This document shows positions 24,439 through 35,513 of a stretch of DNA of 64,000 nt, piece by piece. Below the pieces are notes generated by a model. That model saw only the letters and a list, made by a program, of their open reading frames with translations, did not search any database and was not told where the DNA came from. Positions within the stretch are counted from its first letter, which is position 1. The number at the start of each line of letters is the position of its first letter. The translations under genes were made by a program, and so were the position numbers. Source of the DNA: Nereocystis luetkeana (Eukaryota; Sar; Phaeophyceae; Laminariales; Laminariaceae); contig JARUPZ010000010.1 in the NCBI GenBank assembly GCA_031213475.1, positions 2,299,001 to 2,363,000 on the forward strand, written 5' to 3'.

Positions 24439-24540
24439 GTACTCGATAGGAGAGACGTACTCGATCTCATGCATGGCCGTAGTCGTATGGCCATAGACCC
24501 TCGCATCCCTACAATGCCGGGACGGGGGTAAAGATGGAAG
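24060..24540. repeat. Repeat F, inverted multiple copies
   Basis: Three partial copies in reverse orientation (CATGCATGGCCGTAG...GACCCTCGCATCCC) around a 35-base G run. Confidence 0.6.
24403..24437. repeat. 35-base G homopolymer
   Basis: An uninterrupted run between inverted repeat F copies. Length in the assembly may be inexact. Confidence 0.9.
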
Positions 24541-24857
24541 GGCAAGTACACATACACAATATATACCAGGTATAATATGGAGCGAAAGAAGGGGGTACGT
24601 AAAAGGTAGGGAGTCAAAACAGAGAGAGCAATCCGGATAGGGTCAAGACACCGAGAGGCCAAGACAAGAGAGCCATACAGACAGTAGACACACAGAAACA
24701 GAGCCACAAAGACACAAAAAACACAATACAAACAAGCACGAGAGACTAAGACAGGCCGACATACAGGACACACAGCAAGAGACAAACCCGTACAAAAAAG
24801 GCACGCAATGCACGCACGCACGCATACACAACACCGTTCAAAGACCGTGGCTGGCAC

Positions 24858-25029
24858 CTTCCGAATGGTCTTGATCTCGCGCTTCACGAAGTCCTCCATC
24901 GGGCTGCAGAAGGTGCTCTCCAGAGACTGCAGCAGCGTCTTCTCGTGCAGCCTCTGAATCTCTTCCATCACCTTCCCGAGAGCAACGAGCGTCGGGGCCA
25001 AAGACCCAAGTCGCGGGAACCAAGTATCC
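24858..25029 (-). CDS. Exon 8: BAR domain helix
   Basis: 172 nt, phase 2 in and phase 0 out, acceptor GCTAG|G and donor CGGAAG|GTGCCA. It reads LGSLAPTLVALGKVMEEIQR, then LHEKTLLQSLESTFCSPMED and FVKREIKTIRK. This is the canonical BAR block where a helix ending in L-x-x-P-(L/M)-x-x-F-V-K precedes the third helix. Confidence 0.92.
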
Positions 25030-25418
25030 CTAGCATAGCCAGACACGACAAGACGAGACAAGACGGGCCATGCCAAAACCAGGGAACGGTCCCATTTATT
25101 GTAGGGGTGTTTACGCAGACGCGGTGAAGATAGACGGGGAGCGAGGAAGAGCCGAGGGGGCGCGGGAGGGGGGGGGGAAGAGGTCGGGGGGGGAGGGGGG
25201 GAGGGGGGGGGGGTGGAGGGGTTGTTAAGGAGACATTAAACATATACCAAGTATCTTTAAACAGGACCAAAACAAGATCAAAACGAATCGAAAGCGTCTC
25301 TAGTCCCACCAAAAACAGAACGTCGACGACATGGCACCGACGATAGCACCATGTCCCTATTTCTTGAAACAAAACCGCCTCGAGCCTGCCCGTCCCGCCA
25401 ACTGGGTCAGCAGCTCAC

Positions 25419-26024
25419 TTGCTGAAAAAAATATCACGATTCCGCAGCCGGGTGGGGTGGTGGCTTGTGCCCAACGCACTGGAATATACTGGTAATACAG
25501 AGTGTAAAATGAACGAGTCTGTCATACTCGGCATCCCACCTCTCCTAAAAACTGAAGGGCTGATTGACACGGAGGATGAGGCATTTCGGATATGTACTAC
25601 ACAATTGCGTAATATTTATAAATGTTGTACCTGGTATTGTCGTACGAGCTGTTTTCGTACCCTCGCAAAACTCGACCCTGGTGTTTCACGAATATTATTG
25701 TCGGGTGAATATTGTGGAAAAACTTTTCAAAAAATCAATAAACAGAAAACGAAAGAACTGCTGTTTACCTGTTCAATTTTTCCAAAAAGCGCACAACTCC
25801 TCAACAAAAAATCCCTCCGGCCGTTTCTTGAGCTAGGTCTAGCTGTTTCAGTTTTTGATTCGATGGCTTCACACAGATTTTCGTGCTTTAACGTCCGAAA
25901 AAAGAATCAAGCAGTCGCACTATTCTGTAAACGAGGTACCCTGCCATGGCAGAAGTACCCAGAAAAAAAAAGCGTATCTCCATCAAAGCACATTGAATTG
26001 TTACCCGTGTACCAGTCCCAGTAA
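25419..26024 (+). CDS. Unrecognised 201-codon ORF inside an intron
   Basis: A long frame opposite to the host gene in relatively AT-rich DNA, beginning MLKKISRFRSRVGWWLVPNA. I recognise no motif. No splice or promoter context supports it, and it is followed by tandem repeats. Probably fortuitous or a decayed element ORF. Confidence 0.15.
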   Translation: MLKKISRFRSRVGWWLVPNALEYTGNTECKMNESVILGIPPLLKTEGLIDTEDEAFRICTTQLRNIYKCCTWYCRTSCFRTLAKLDPGVSRILLSGEYCGKTFQKINKQKTKELLFTCSIFPKSAQLLNKKSLRPFLELGLAVSVFDSMASHRFSCFNVRKKNQAVALFCKRGTLPWQKYPEKKSVSPSKHIELLPVYQSQ

Positions 26025-26104
26025 CTTCCGATAGAGACAAATCAAAAGCACGGGTTATTCGAATTCGTCGAGAAATTCGCCCCTGGGAAGTACATTCGAT
26101 CTGG

Positions 26105-26275
26105 TTCTAACAGGACTTTCCGGAAATGGTACGAACGTACTTCTGTATTATACGTAAAAAAGATACCAGGTATAAACAACGGGTTTCTATCAGGGTTCTT
26201 CGGAAATGGTACGAACGTGCATCTGTACTATACGTATACAAGATACCAGGTATAAACAACGGGGAATAAATCAAA
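26105..26275. repeat. Tandem duplication, about 84-bp unit, 2 copies
   Basis: GGAAATGGTACGAACGT and ATACCAGGTATAAACAACGG occur twice in order. Confidence 0.8.
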
Positions 26276-26445
26276 GTGCTTCGACGGACGAGAGGAGTTT
26301 TCTTCATCTGGATACCCCGGTGGGGAGAGGAGAATTCATTGCCAGAAGAGCGCGATTGATTTGCGTTGCGTGCGGGCCTGAAACATCAATACATATGATA
26401 CCTGGTACGTAGCTGATTGAAAAAACAAATCAAAAACTCACGCAA

Positions 26446-26835
26446 GAATCGTGTGCGCGAAAAAACCAACACCGCCGTGTTTACGATTCTCGATACAACA
26501 ATTCTTCAATTCAGAATATATTCTGAGACCCATCCAACACCTGGTGATATACAAATCGCGTACCCTGGTACGTAATAAGCAGCCGTGTATATTGCTCCCA
26601 ACTCAACAATTCTTCGATTTAGAATATTCTAATGCTCATCCAACACCTGGTATTTTACAAATTACGAACCAAAAAACAAACACAATCTTCGAGCTACAGA
26701 TCGCGTACGTAACAAACAGCCGCGTTTTATTATTCCCAATACAACGATTCTTCAATTTAGAATAATCCAACACTCATCGAAACACCCTGTAATTTGCGCA
26801 TCACGAACCAAAAAACAAAAAACAAAATCTTCGAA
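26446..26835. repeat. Tandem repeat, about 120-bp unit, 3 copies
   Basis: Units contain ATACAACAATTCTTCAATT, CATCCAACACCTGGT and ACAAATCGCGTAC in order, with divergence. Confidence 0.78.
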
Positions 26836-27236
26836 ATAGGTCTGCCTACGGCAGAATATACCACTCCGTCCCTGAACAGAAGGACAGCTTGTACCAGTGG
26901 TATATTCATAAACCTACATGCGTGCGTGATGCGCCCGGCTTGGCCCACCTTCTGACAGTAAACGGATTGGCAGCTGACAGTAGCACACGAAACCCCTGAC
27001 TACTCTGCACGGCTGCATCCTCGAGAACTTCGAGGGCACCATACGACGTGCTACTGCTGTAGACCGTTTGGTTAACCTGTACAGCCGTGTGCCTACAGAC
27101 GAGCCGACCGATCCGTGACACTAACCCTAAACCCCTACCAGCCATTGCAGTCTACAGGGTTGATCCCTCTTCGTCTCGCTCACAGCAGTGACGCTCAACC
27201 GTGGTGCCCAATAAAGCACGCACACACGTCGGACAC

Positions 27237-27520
27237 ACAGATCATCTTCAGATGGAGCATCTCTACAGACAGGTCATCTACAGATAGATCATCTACAGAT
27301 AGATCATCTACAGAAAGATCGTTTATAGAAATATCATTTACGGATAGATCATCTCCAGACAGATTATCTACAGACAGATCATCTACAGGTAGGTCATCTA
27401 CAGACAAGATCAACAACATCTACAGACAGATCATCAACAGGTAGGTCATCTACAGGCAAGATCAACAACAGAAATAGCATCTACATAAATACCATCTACA
27501 GATAGATCATCTAGATCATC
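27237..27520. repeat. Short tandem repeat, ATCATCTACAGATAG-type unit
   Basis: About 15-16-bp units (ATCATCTACAGATAG, ATCATCTACAGACAG, variants with AAG) repeated over about 280 bp. Confidence 0.88.
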
Positions 27521-27864
27521 TATATTAGAACCGTGCCGTCACGAGATGTTCTGCGGGACCTGTGTTACGTACGGTACAGATCCAACCCAGGAATCACGTG
27601 CCAAAAATCACGCAGGCTAAACACGGCTCCCAACCGGCAACAAGAGCCACTCGGCAACAAGAGCTTCGTATAGATTTGGCATATTACGCAGATCAGGCAG
27701 ATCAAGAATAACTCTTCCCTATAAGATCTAGATCAGCCATCTGGGAATAGATCACATGTCCCATGCGTGCGCAAGTGGTGAGCTCTACTACTGTTCCTCC
27801 CGAGGCGGTCGGGGTTACAGGGTTGAAGTAAAAAAACTCTTCTACCAACGCGTGCTGCAAATAA

Positions 27865-28015
27865 GGGTAGCACTTTCTTGGCCGAAATATTTTTTGAATG
27901 ACGGCGGTTCCTTAACCCAAAATCGTCAGGGAAGGTCATTTAATTTTTTTGCGATAGTTCTTGGGTTATTTTTTGGTTTTGTAACCTAGGCCATGGGATT
28001 GTTCATCGAGTTGCC
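27865..28015. mobile_element. MITE3-related fragment
   Basis: Shares TTTTTGAATGACGG, AACCCAAAATCGTC and GGCCATGGGATTGTTCATCG with the 30.66-30.91 kb element in the same order. Termini not recognised. Confidence 0.55.
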
Positions 28016-28302
28016 ACTTTCACTTTTTCGCAAAAAAACTGGTTTTACTTGCTATTAGAGTGCATCGCCTTAAGGGATGATTTCCAGAAAAAAAAGGTTC
28101 ATATCTACCCTAACATGTGTCTACTGTACACTTATTCCGAGTGCATTGTCCGAAAGAAAAGGAGGTCGTAGTACAAAGGGGTGGGTGGGTTACTATCGTA
28201 CACAGCAAATCAGTGGGTGTGAACCATTTTCTCGAATAATTGATGAGCTCTACTGCTCCCTCCCTCCCCTCCCCTCCCCCCCTCCCTCCCTCCCTCTCTC
28301 AC

Positions 28303-28417
28303 CCCTTAAGGTTCATGAGGATCCCGGCCAGCTCCCTCCCGTGGTCGCAGAACGTAAAGCCGCCTCCGCAGTACTTGCGAGCGACAGACACCAGGTCCTG
28401 GAGTTGCCCACGCAGGC
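28303..28417 (-). CDS. Exon 7: BAR domain helix
   Basis: 115 nt, phase 1 in and phase 2 out, acceptor TTGCAG|GCC and donor AAGGG|GTGAGAG. The text LRGQLQDLVSVARKYCGGGF matches the family position after the first BAR helix (L-x-K-L-x-K-x-C-x-x-x-x-x-G), followed by FCDHGRELAGILMNLKG. Confidence 0.9.
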
Positions 28418-29297
28418 CTGCAACAGCAGGGGGACAGGGGACGGGCGCGCGTGAGCAGGAACGAGATATTGAGACGCACGATTGGGGTATTTACCCCCCC
28501 CCTTTGGTACTCCGATTATAGCGATCGGGACAATGATAGCGCTAGTGCCACCGACCGTCTACAGGCAACGTGATACGCCCCAGAGGTACGAGCAGTACCG
28601 TGTCATTCCGGTGCCATGCAACTCCTTGCCTTGCAACTGGGTACCCCAAAACCTGTACGGTCTACCGGTGACGCAGTCGCCGCCGATGAAATCGTGAAAA
28701 AATTATGCCGTCAGCATTCCCGGCCCCCCAAGAGTTCGAATTACCACTACGGTCGCGAGATCCGCCTCTTTACGCTACCAACACCCGTCAATATAAAAAA
28801 AACTACCGATGCCATGGATGCCAACGGCACAGCTAGGAGTTGAAACCGCCGCACCCGTTTATATTTCATGCCACTGCCAGTTGTCGAGGGGAGCAACCAA
28901 AAAAACGAAACGACACAACACAACACGATGCAATACAGTCCAACACACGGGTGGGGAGGCAGCGAAAAACGGCACGACGACACCGCCGACAAATAAAGTT
29001 GCTGAGGTCGTTCAGATCAACGTCAGCGTCAACAGCAACACGTCCGCAAGGGTTCTCGCACCAACATCCCAACAACATCGACTCGACGGCAACAACGCCA
29101 TCCTCGACGACAAACACCGACTCTCACCATCGACATCAACAACACCACCAACACCAACAAGAACAACGCCAAATACCATCTACAACACCACCGATACCAT
29201 CAACACCAGAAAAAAAAACGAAAATAGCGCTCTCTACCCACAACACCAACACAGTTGTCACTAACAACACCCCCCTCCCTCCCCCCCCCGGTGCTCC

Positions 29298-29360
29298 GTC
29301 TCGAAAGGGATGCGTCGTCAATGGTCAAATGACTGCGGCAAGCAACAAATGAGTACGCCC
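29298..29360. repeat. Dispersed 60-bp repeat, copy 2 (inverted)
   Basis: GTCTCGAAAGGGATGCGTCG...GCAAGCAACAAATGAGTACG; inverse of 12.50-12.56 kb. Confidence 0.8.
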
Positions 29361-29430
29361 CCCGCCCCCGACACCCTCTCACCCTCCCTTCAGCTCCCCC
29401 CCCCTCCTCCAACCAACAACCAACACCCAC

Positions 29431-29768
29431 CTTCAACGTTACGGTCGAGCGTGTCAACCTTCCTCCGGAACGCCGGAGAATCTTCCGCGAATTTTACGAT
29501 CAGGTTCGGCTTGAAGAGCTTCTTGTAGTGGACGGATTGGAGCTTGGGCGCGAGCACCGGCGCCGGCAGCAGCTGCATAGACATTAGCTCCACAGCCGCC
29601 TGCCCCCCCCGCTCCCTCTCCTCCTCTTCCTCCTCCTCTTCCCCTTCCTCCTCCTCTTCCCCTTCCTCGTCTTCCGCTGTCTCCACCGCTGCCACCGGCA
29701 CCGTGTTTTTGGAAGTGTGGAAGGGGTAAACGCGAGCTGCGCCACTGATGAGGGGTCCTTGTTTTGTC
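29431..29768 (-). CDS. Exon 6: acidic linker and start of BAR domain
   Basis: 338 nt, phase 2 in and phase 1 out. The acceptor TTTTTTCAG|GAC follows a run of about 21 T on the coding strand. A Glu-rich stretch is followed by the N-terminal BAR motif FAEDSPAFRRKVDTLDRNVE, matching the family pattern D-S-P-x-F-R-x-x-(I/V)-x-x-L-E/D found at the start of ACAP BAR helices. Donor GAAG|GTGGGT. Confidence 0.9.
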
Positions 29769-30277
29769 CTGAAAAAAAAAAAAAAAAAAAAAACGAGGCA
29801 ATTATTGATTGCAGTATCACGTGTGATCAGATCAAACGAAGAGGGTCAGCGGTGGAGGCGTTTGCGGGAGGCGTTTGCGGGAGACGGGGGGGGGGGGGGG
29901 GCGTGATTAGGACAGGCAGAGAGAAAGAGCGAAGGAGAACGCGAAAGCGGGGGACAACGAGAGACGAGAAGAAGAGACCGGGATGGACAGAGGGAGAAGA
30001 TAAAGGGGGCGGGGAGGGGAAGGGAGAAGGGGAGGGAGAGGGAGAGAGGGAAAGGGGGGTGAGGGAGAGGGAGGGTAGGGGAGAGGGAGAGAGGGGGAAG
30101 CGGGAGAGAGGGAGAGAGAGAGATAATCGAAAGGCAAAGAGTGAGATAAGGGAGAGCTAAAGAGAGAGCCAAATAGAGCGAGCTAAGAAAAGACAACCCC
30201 CCCCCCCCCCCCCCCCCCCACTCCAGCCCCTCCCCGAACCCACCCTCCTCTCTCGCTGCGACCACACGCACACACAC

Positions 30278-30467
30278 CTGTTGGACGATGCGAAGGCGTC
30301 GGCGCTCCGAGCCACCTCCCCCCAGTCCCCGCCCCTTCTCTTGCCCTTGCCAGCCCTGTGTGACGGCGTCGACGGTGCCGTCCTCGAGGACCTCCTTACC
30401 GGTACCGCTACCGCCGGTGACACCGCGTCATCCAGACAGTAGGCAGCCTGCGAGGTAGGGGACACCG
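30278..30467 (-). CDS. Exon 5: linker before BAR
   Basis: 190 nt between TTCTTCAG|CGG and AACAG|GTGTGTG, phase 1 in and phase 2 out, reading VSPTSQAAYCLDDAVSPAVA and then a basic Ser/Arg stretch. Phases agree with both neighbours. The downstream intron begins with a 23-base C run (30197-30219) and a GA-rich tract. Confidence 0.7.
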
Positions 30468-30576
30468 CTGAAGAAGGCAAGAGCACAGAAGTAACGATCG
30501 ACAAAGGACGCAAACAAAGCGAGGACAGACAGCATCAGCATCAGCTAAAGTTCAGCAAAAGTCGACGATGAGGAAG

Positions 30577-30645
<69 letters not shown>

Positions 30646-30655
30646 ACAACAACAG
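30577..30655. repeat. CAA microsatellite (left part)
   Basis: About 26 CAA units with one CGA interruption, continuing as a shorter run at 30909-30941 after MITE3. Confidence 0.93.
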
Positions 30656-30657
30656 AC

Positions 30658-30906
30658 GCGTTCTACGATAGAGGTAGCACATTCCCGCTAAACCTTTTTC
30701 TGAATGACGGGGCTCCCTCACCCAAAATCGTCCGAACGTCAATCACTTGTATCATCAAAAAATGACGTTTTTGCATACTTGGGCCATGGGATTATTCATC
30801 GGGATACAATTTGATTTTTGCTGAATGCAGTTTTCGGGTGAGGTACGGAGCTCCTAGAGTGAGGAGCCTCAGAAAAATTAGGGTGAACCCCTATATCGTA
30901 GAACGC
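30658..30906. mobile_element. MITE3: TIR element inserted in a CAA microsatellite
   Basis: Terminal inverted repeats GCGTTCTACGATAGAGGT (left) and ACCCCTATATCGTAGAACGC (right). The body contains GGGCCATGGGATTATTCATC. CAA repeats continue on both sides (30577-30655 and 30909-30941), so the element split a microsatellite. A diverged relative lies at 27.87-28.01 kb. Confidence 0.75.
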
Positions 30907-31111
30907 CTCAACAACAACAACAACAACAACAACAATAGCGAATAACACGAAAACAGCGAGAGAAAACCGCCGGCGACAAACGCCGGCCGGAGACCACAAC
31001 GCAGCCGAGACCGACAGCCGCGACGACGGCCACAACGGACGATATCAGCAAACGAGCTCAAACGACGGTTACAGCAGACCCAACAACGACAACCACAACG
31101 CAGCCAACTAG

Positions 31112-31216
31112 TACCGGGGACAATGGTAAATGGGACCAAACATTGTCAGTAAAAATACGTGAATATATAGGCTTTTTGTGTGTACCGTAGATCCTATTTA
31201 CTATGGTCCCCCGTAA
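31112..31216. mobile_element. MITE1 copy
   Basis: 105 bp, palindromic, left end slightly mutated (TACCGGGG). Confidence 0.9.
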
Positions 31217-31507
31217 TATGTACCTGGTACAACAGAAGATCACCAACAGTTTTGAGGACATCCACGGAGCACTCAAAACGGAAGTTTCTTCCCAAATTCC
31301 CAAAATAGAAAAAAGAGGGAAAACTTAGGAGAAGGACTCCCTAAGCATGGGCTATGGCATCACGCGTCGATATAGTATCTCGGAATACATTAAGAGGGGT
31401 TTCCACACGCACGTGGTCGCTTTATTCGACCAAGAAAACGGGCCGGATCGTGCAAAAAACAAAAAAGTAAGTAAAGAAAGAAAGAAATAGGGGGTTTCCA
31501 GACTCAC

Positions 31508-31640
31508 GTGGTCGCTGCAATGCAGAGGAGAGCGGGCCGTACAACCCCCCACCAGCCGAACCGAGGTCCGTCGCGCTCAAGTTCAGCCCCGCAGCCTCGT
31601 TGCTGGTCATCGATAAGGGTTGGCCAGCGTCTTGATGTCC
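31508..31640 (-). CDS. Exon 4: Ser/Gly-rich linker before BAR
   Basis: Forty-four codons starting GHQDAGQPLSMTSNEAAGLN after acceptor TTCCAG|GGA and ending at donor CCAC|GTGAGT in phase 1, which fits the next exon exactly. It starts in phase 0, as left by the 41-kb exon. Probably disordered. Confidence 0.7.
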
Positions 31641-31805
31641 CTGGAACACATCGTGAAAAAAAACAGCATACAAAACGAAAAAAGGAGCATACGAGAGCCA
31701 GACGCAGTACAGCATGAGAATGTCGGAAGCGACAAACAACATACCAGTACGACGGCAAAACCAGTCAAATTATTCGCACTAAAAATCATACCAGGTACCA
31801 TCAAG

Positions 31806-31903
31806 CTTTTTAGGTGGTATGCAGTTCCGTGTAGGGGACAAACCAGTCAAATTCTTGAGTAGTTTCGTCACCAAAACGGGACTGCACCACTAAAATGGTT
31901 AAA
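31806..31903. mobile_element. MITE2 copy (diverged)
   Basis: GCAGTTCCGTG, GGGGACAAACCAGTCAAATT and CCAAAACGGGACTGCA arms present; the right end is GGTTAAA. Confidence 0.65.
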
Positions 31904-31970
31904 AGCCGTAAGAGGCCTACACGCGCCCCAAAAAAGCCGGTCTCCTGCACCGCTTCAGTGGACGGTACTA

Positions 31971-32075
31971 TTACGGGGGACCATAGTAAATAGGACCTAC
32001 AGTACACACTAAAATTTATATATTCCCGTACTTTTACTAACAATATTTGGTCCTATTCACTATGGTCCCCCGTTA
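31971..32075. mobile_element. MITE1 copy
   Basis: 105 bp, flanked by TA, orientation opposite to the 31.1-kb copy. Confidence 0.92.
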
Positions 32076-32233
32076 TACAACACCCGCCTAATATTTCCGT
32101 CAGAGACCAAACGGCGAATACCGTACATTTCCCGACCAACGCGGTAAGCTGTACTGGTACCATTCACTCGTATACGTACACCCCATACCTCGTACATACC
32201 TGGTACGTACTAAAAGTATACATATTATTGATA

Positions 32234-32377
32234 TTACGGGGGGCCATAGTTAATAGGACCTATGGTATAATAAAAGCTTACCAGGTATATTAATAGGACC
32301 TATGGTATAATAAAAACCTATATATGTAATCATTTTTACCAACAATATTTGATCCTGTTAACTATGGTCCCCCGAGA
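32234..32377. mobile_element. MITE1 copy with internal duplication and TACCAGGTA
   Basis: An internal segment (TTAATAGGACCTATGGTATA) occurs twice, separated by TACCAGGTA. The outer ends are typical apart from a mutated right end. Confidence 0.85.
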
Positions 32378-32540
32378 TAGTATGTATACTTGCTTATGAA
32401 CAGCAATCAACAATCAACAATCGATACAGCAAGAAAGCTGCATCCATAACGACGAATGTTTTATCCAGCGGTAAAGACTTTACACACGTACGAGGACATC
32501 GGTCGTTGTGGGCGAGTCAAAAACATTCATTCATTTCTTG

Positions 32541-32652
32541 CCTCATTCCTTTCGGAACTGCAGTCACAGTCCCGTGTATTAGGGAACAAACCACTCAAAT
32601 TCTGGCTGGTTTGCCCCCAAAACCGGACTGCAGCACTGTAAAAGAGGGGTCA
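32541..32652. mobile_element. MITE2 copy (diverged)
   Basis: Arms with a duplicated CAGTCACAGTCCCG and GGTTTGCCCCCAAAACCGGA; ends decayed. Confidence 0.6.
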
Positions 32653-32728
32653 ACGTGCTCGTTCCATTCGTGTCGGGAAACGGGATACCTCGCCCCCTTT
32701 TTTTCGGACAGACGGCAAACTTCCATTA

Positions 32729-32832
32729 TTTCGGGGGACCATATTAAATAGGACCTACGGTACACACAAAAACCTATACATTCCGCTATTTTTACCAACA
32801 ATATTTGGTCCTACTTACTATGGCCCCCGTAA
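32729..32832. mobile_element. MITE1 copy
   Basis: 104 bp, left end TTTCGGGGG. Confidence 0.9.
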
Positions 32833-33380
32833 ATAGTTCACCACAAAGGACGGCAGACTACTGTTAATAACAGGTGGGAGCAAATTTAGCGTGGGGACAC
32901 TACGCCCGATGCGCATACGCCCTTGACCGGCGCACGTTCCCTCTCTTGACCGTCTGCGGACACCTTTCGTCCAACGGGGGGCGCGGTCACACCCGCCGAG
33001 AGGACAAAACCGCGACCTCCGGCTAATATCGATAGCATATTTGCAACTACAGCAGTACGTATATAGCAGTGGGACACCCGCTTCAGGACCCCCCCCCCCC
33101 CGTCACCACGGCATCAACGCGGTCTCCTCTCTCTGCTACTGCAAAAACTATCCAATGCCTGGTACAAATTCCAGCGTATGTTAGTTCTCGTAACAAGCAT
33201 ACCTTACCTGGTCTTACGACGTATCTCCCGAAAAGTTTCGATCGGAGTGGGCTAAATAGTGGGATGTACCCCGCTGCTATGCCAAAGAATAGCACCGCTC
33301 TGGCCGCTAATATAACGCCATTAGGAATTTAGCTTGCATTTTAAACGGGGATTCTATTCCCAGACAAAGCGTTACAGTCT

Positions 33381-33542
33381 TTAGACACAATTGTTAACCA
33401 AAAAGGACAAGGTGTTGTTTGTGTTTATGTTGCACTTGGTCAAAAAGCCTCTTCTGTTGCACAAGCCGTAACTAATTTACAAGAAAGAGAAGCCTTAGGT
33501 TATACTGTAATTGTTGCTGCAAATGCAGACCAACCTGCGACA
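33381..33542 (+). pseudogene. atpA: Nuclear plastid DNA fragment: internal part of atpA (ATP synthase CF1 alpha)
   Basis: Fifty-four uninterrupted codons, including [20 protein letters not shown] and then [15 protein letters not shown], match the nucleotide-binding domain of plastid ATP synthase alpha just after the P-loop. The stretch is AT-rich compared with its surroundings and breaks off abruptly after QPAT. Just upstream (about 33,365-33,380) scrambled remnants of the P-loop region seem present, with the GKT segment missing. With no start, no stop and a lost P-loop, this is a transferred fragment (NUPT), not a gene. It lies in a 9.4-kb intron of the minus-strand gene, in the opposite orientation. 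The open frame suggests a fairly recent transfer. Confidence 0.9.
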
Positions 33543-34149
33543 CAGTACGCAGTGATGCCAAGTATGGAGTTGGTTTACTCCGACTCCAGCAATTGGCGGG
33601 CATACAACAAGGATGCACCGCGTACGTAAAAAGAACACACCAGCGAACCAGGTAAATATTTTATCGTAAAAAAATAAACACAATTTTCGCCGCCTATTAT
33701 AGCGAAGAATCAAAATTCACGAACTACCTGGTTCAGCGAGCGACCGCTGTTCAGCTGCAAGCAACAGCCCTGTCTGTTCGCGTGTTCTGCCAATCTGCCC
33801 GCACCGTTCCGTGCGGAATCCACCTGGTACTCCCACGAGCGCGATCAACCATATCAGCTGCCGCTGTCTAAGGGTCCTACGAACTACCAATACGTACTCG
33901 GCCGAAGAATATGAACCATGACGCCGAATTATCTCTACAACAACAAGCTGCAGATTATTACCATATCGATTCCCGATATCTAGTAAGTTTTTCCATCACG
34001 TATATTCCCTGAAAAAAAAGGCTCTGCATGATATTTTTTTAGCTATACGAGGACTACCAACAGGAACCGTCCACAACTCAAAAATCAAAAAAAAAACAAC
34101 AATCAATAGGGGTGTCTGAAACTAATATTTTGGTTTTATCAAGGATTCG

Positions 34150-35280
34150 CGTCGGATAGATATTCATCATTGAAGACCCTCCGGCACGCGCGTAATCGGA
34201 GAAAAAAAAAAACAACTCCAAATATTGGATTCTCGTGTCGGAAAGAAAACACTTACAGCAGCCGTAGCATTTGCAGTGGAGCAGAAGTCGTGCAAGCAGC
34301 AGGACCTACCTGCAGCGGTCAGCAGCAGCAGCAGCAGAATGCAGAAGTGCGGTCTATCCTGCGCTCCTCGGCACTCGCTGCGCAATCAACGCCGCCACAA
34401 CAAGAAGAAGACCGACCTCCACTTCGTTGTCCACTTGGTCCGACAAGGGGTCGTTGCGGCGAATATAAGGAGCGTGGCGACAAGAGTGCACGCGCTTGCA
34501 GCAGCAGCAGCAGCGGCAGCAGCCGCAGCCGCGAACAGCAGCCGCAGCCGCGAACAGCAGCCGCAAGCAGCAGCAGCGCTTGCTTGGAGCAGCTCTCTCG
34601 CTTGCAGCAGCTCTCTTGCTTGCAGCAGCTCTCTTGCTCGAAGCAGCTTTCTTGCTTGCAGCAGCTCTCTCGCTTGCAGCAGCTCTCTTGCTTGCAGCAG
34701 CTCTCTTGCTCGAAGCAGCTTTCTTGCTTCAAGCAGCGATTGCTTGCCGCAGTGCTTGCTCGCCGCAGTGCTTGTAATTGGCGCAAAGCTTTGCAGCAAC
34801 AGCATCACCGCATCTGCACACTGCTTGCACGAGCAGCAGCAAGCTTGCAGGAGTAGCATCAACAGTACGTGACGTGCAACAGCAGCACCCGTCTCCTCCA
34901 GCAGCAGGCAGCAGAGAGGCGTGCAGCTCGCAGAACCTCAACGGTGGCAGACACGGCCCGAGGTCACTCTCGGGGCAAAAGCTTGGCCAACCCAAAATGT
35001 CCGGAGAGTTTTCCGCGAACAGAATGCAGCGATCGAATTTCACACTGTAATACCCATACGTCTCTCTATTATATTACGGGGGGCCATAGTTAATAGGACC
35101 AAACCTTGTTGGTAAAAATGGTTAAATATATACCGGTAGGTTTTTATGTATACCATAAGTCCTATTTACTATGGTCCCCCGTAATAGTCGCACACTATGC
35201 TATCCAAACATGCGTAACTTCGTCATATTTGTGCCAATTAAATTGTGATTAGCAGTCGGTAACAGGAGAATAACGGGAGA
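34150..35280 (+). repeat. Repeat D copy 1 (about 1.1 kb)
   Basis: Aligns end to end with the reverse complement of 53.33-54.42 kb: ATTGAAGACC...CCGGCA near one end and TGCTATCCAAACATGCGTAA near the other. The interior has CTTGCAGCAG-type tandem repeats (34592-34745) and frames rich in Ala, Ser or Gln. It carries a MITE1 at 35074-35184. Likely a non-autonomous mobile element; no coding domain recognised. Confidence 0.8.
35074..35184. mobile_element. MITE1 copy with CCGGTA insertion, inside repeat D
   Basis: 111 bp = 105 + 6 (TATATACCGGTAGG). It interrupts the 34.15-35.28 kb copy of repeat D; the 53.3-54.4 kb copy lacks it. Confidence 0.92.
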
Positions 35281-35513
35281 ATATACGAGCGAATTTCGTA
35301 AGATTTTTTGTTTTTTTGCGCAGAGACCCTACAATGAAAATAATTTTAAAAAAAACAGAGAAAAAAAAGGTTGATATCTCAGAAAAACACCCGACCTCAC
35401 GCCGGCGGCGTATGCTACCATATATGCATCATACATACCTGCATACATACATGCCTGGTACATACATATATACATACATACATACATGCCAGGTGCACCA
35501 TGTGATACAACAC

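Noticed and set aside
29584-30277. Minus- and plus-strand Ser/Pro/Leu or Gly/Arg/Glu ORFs
   Set aside because: They are translations of a GA/CT-rich intronic tract next to real exons.
34496-34777. Ala/Leu- or Gln-rich ORFs as candidate proteins
   Set aside because: They come from CTTGCAGCAG tandem repeats inside repeat D and change frame between copies.
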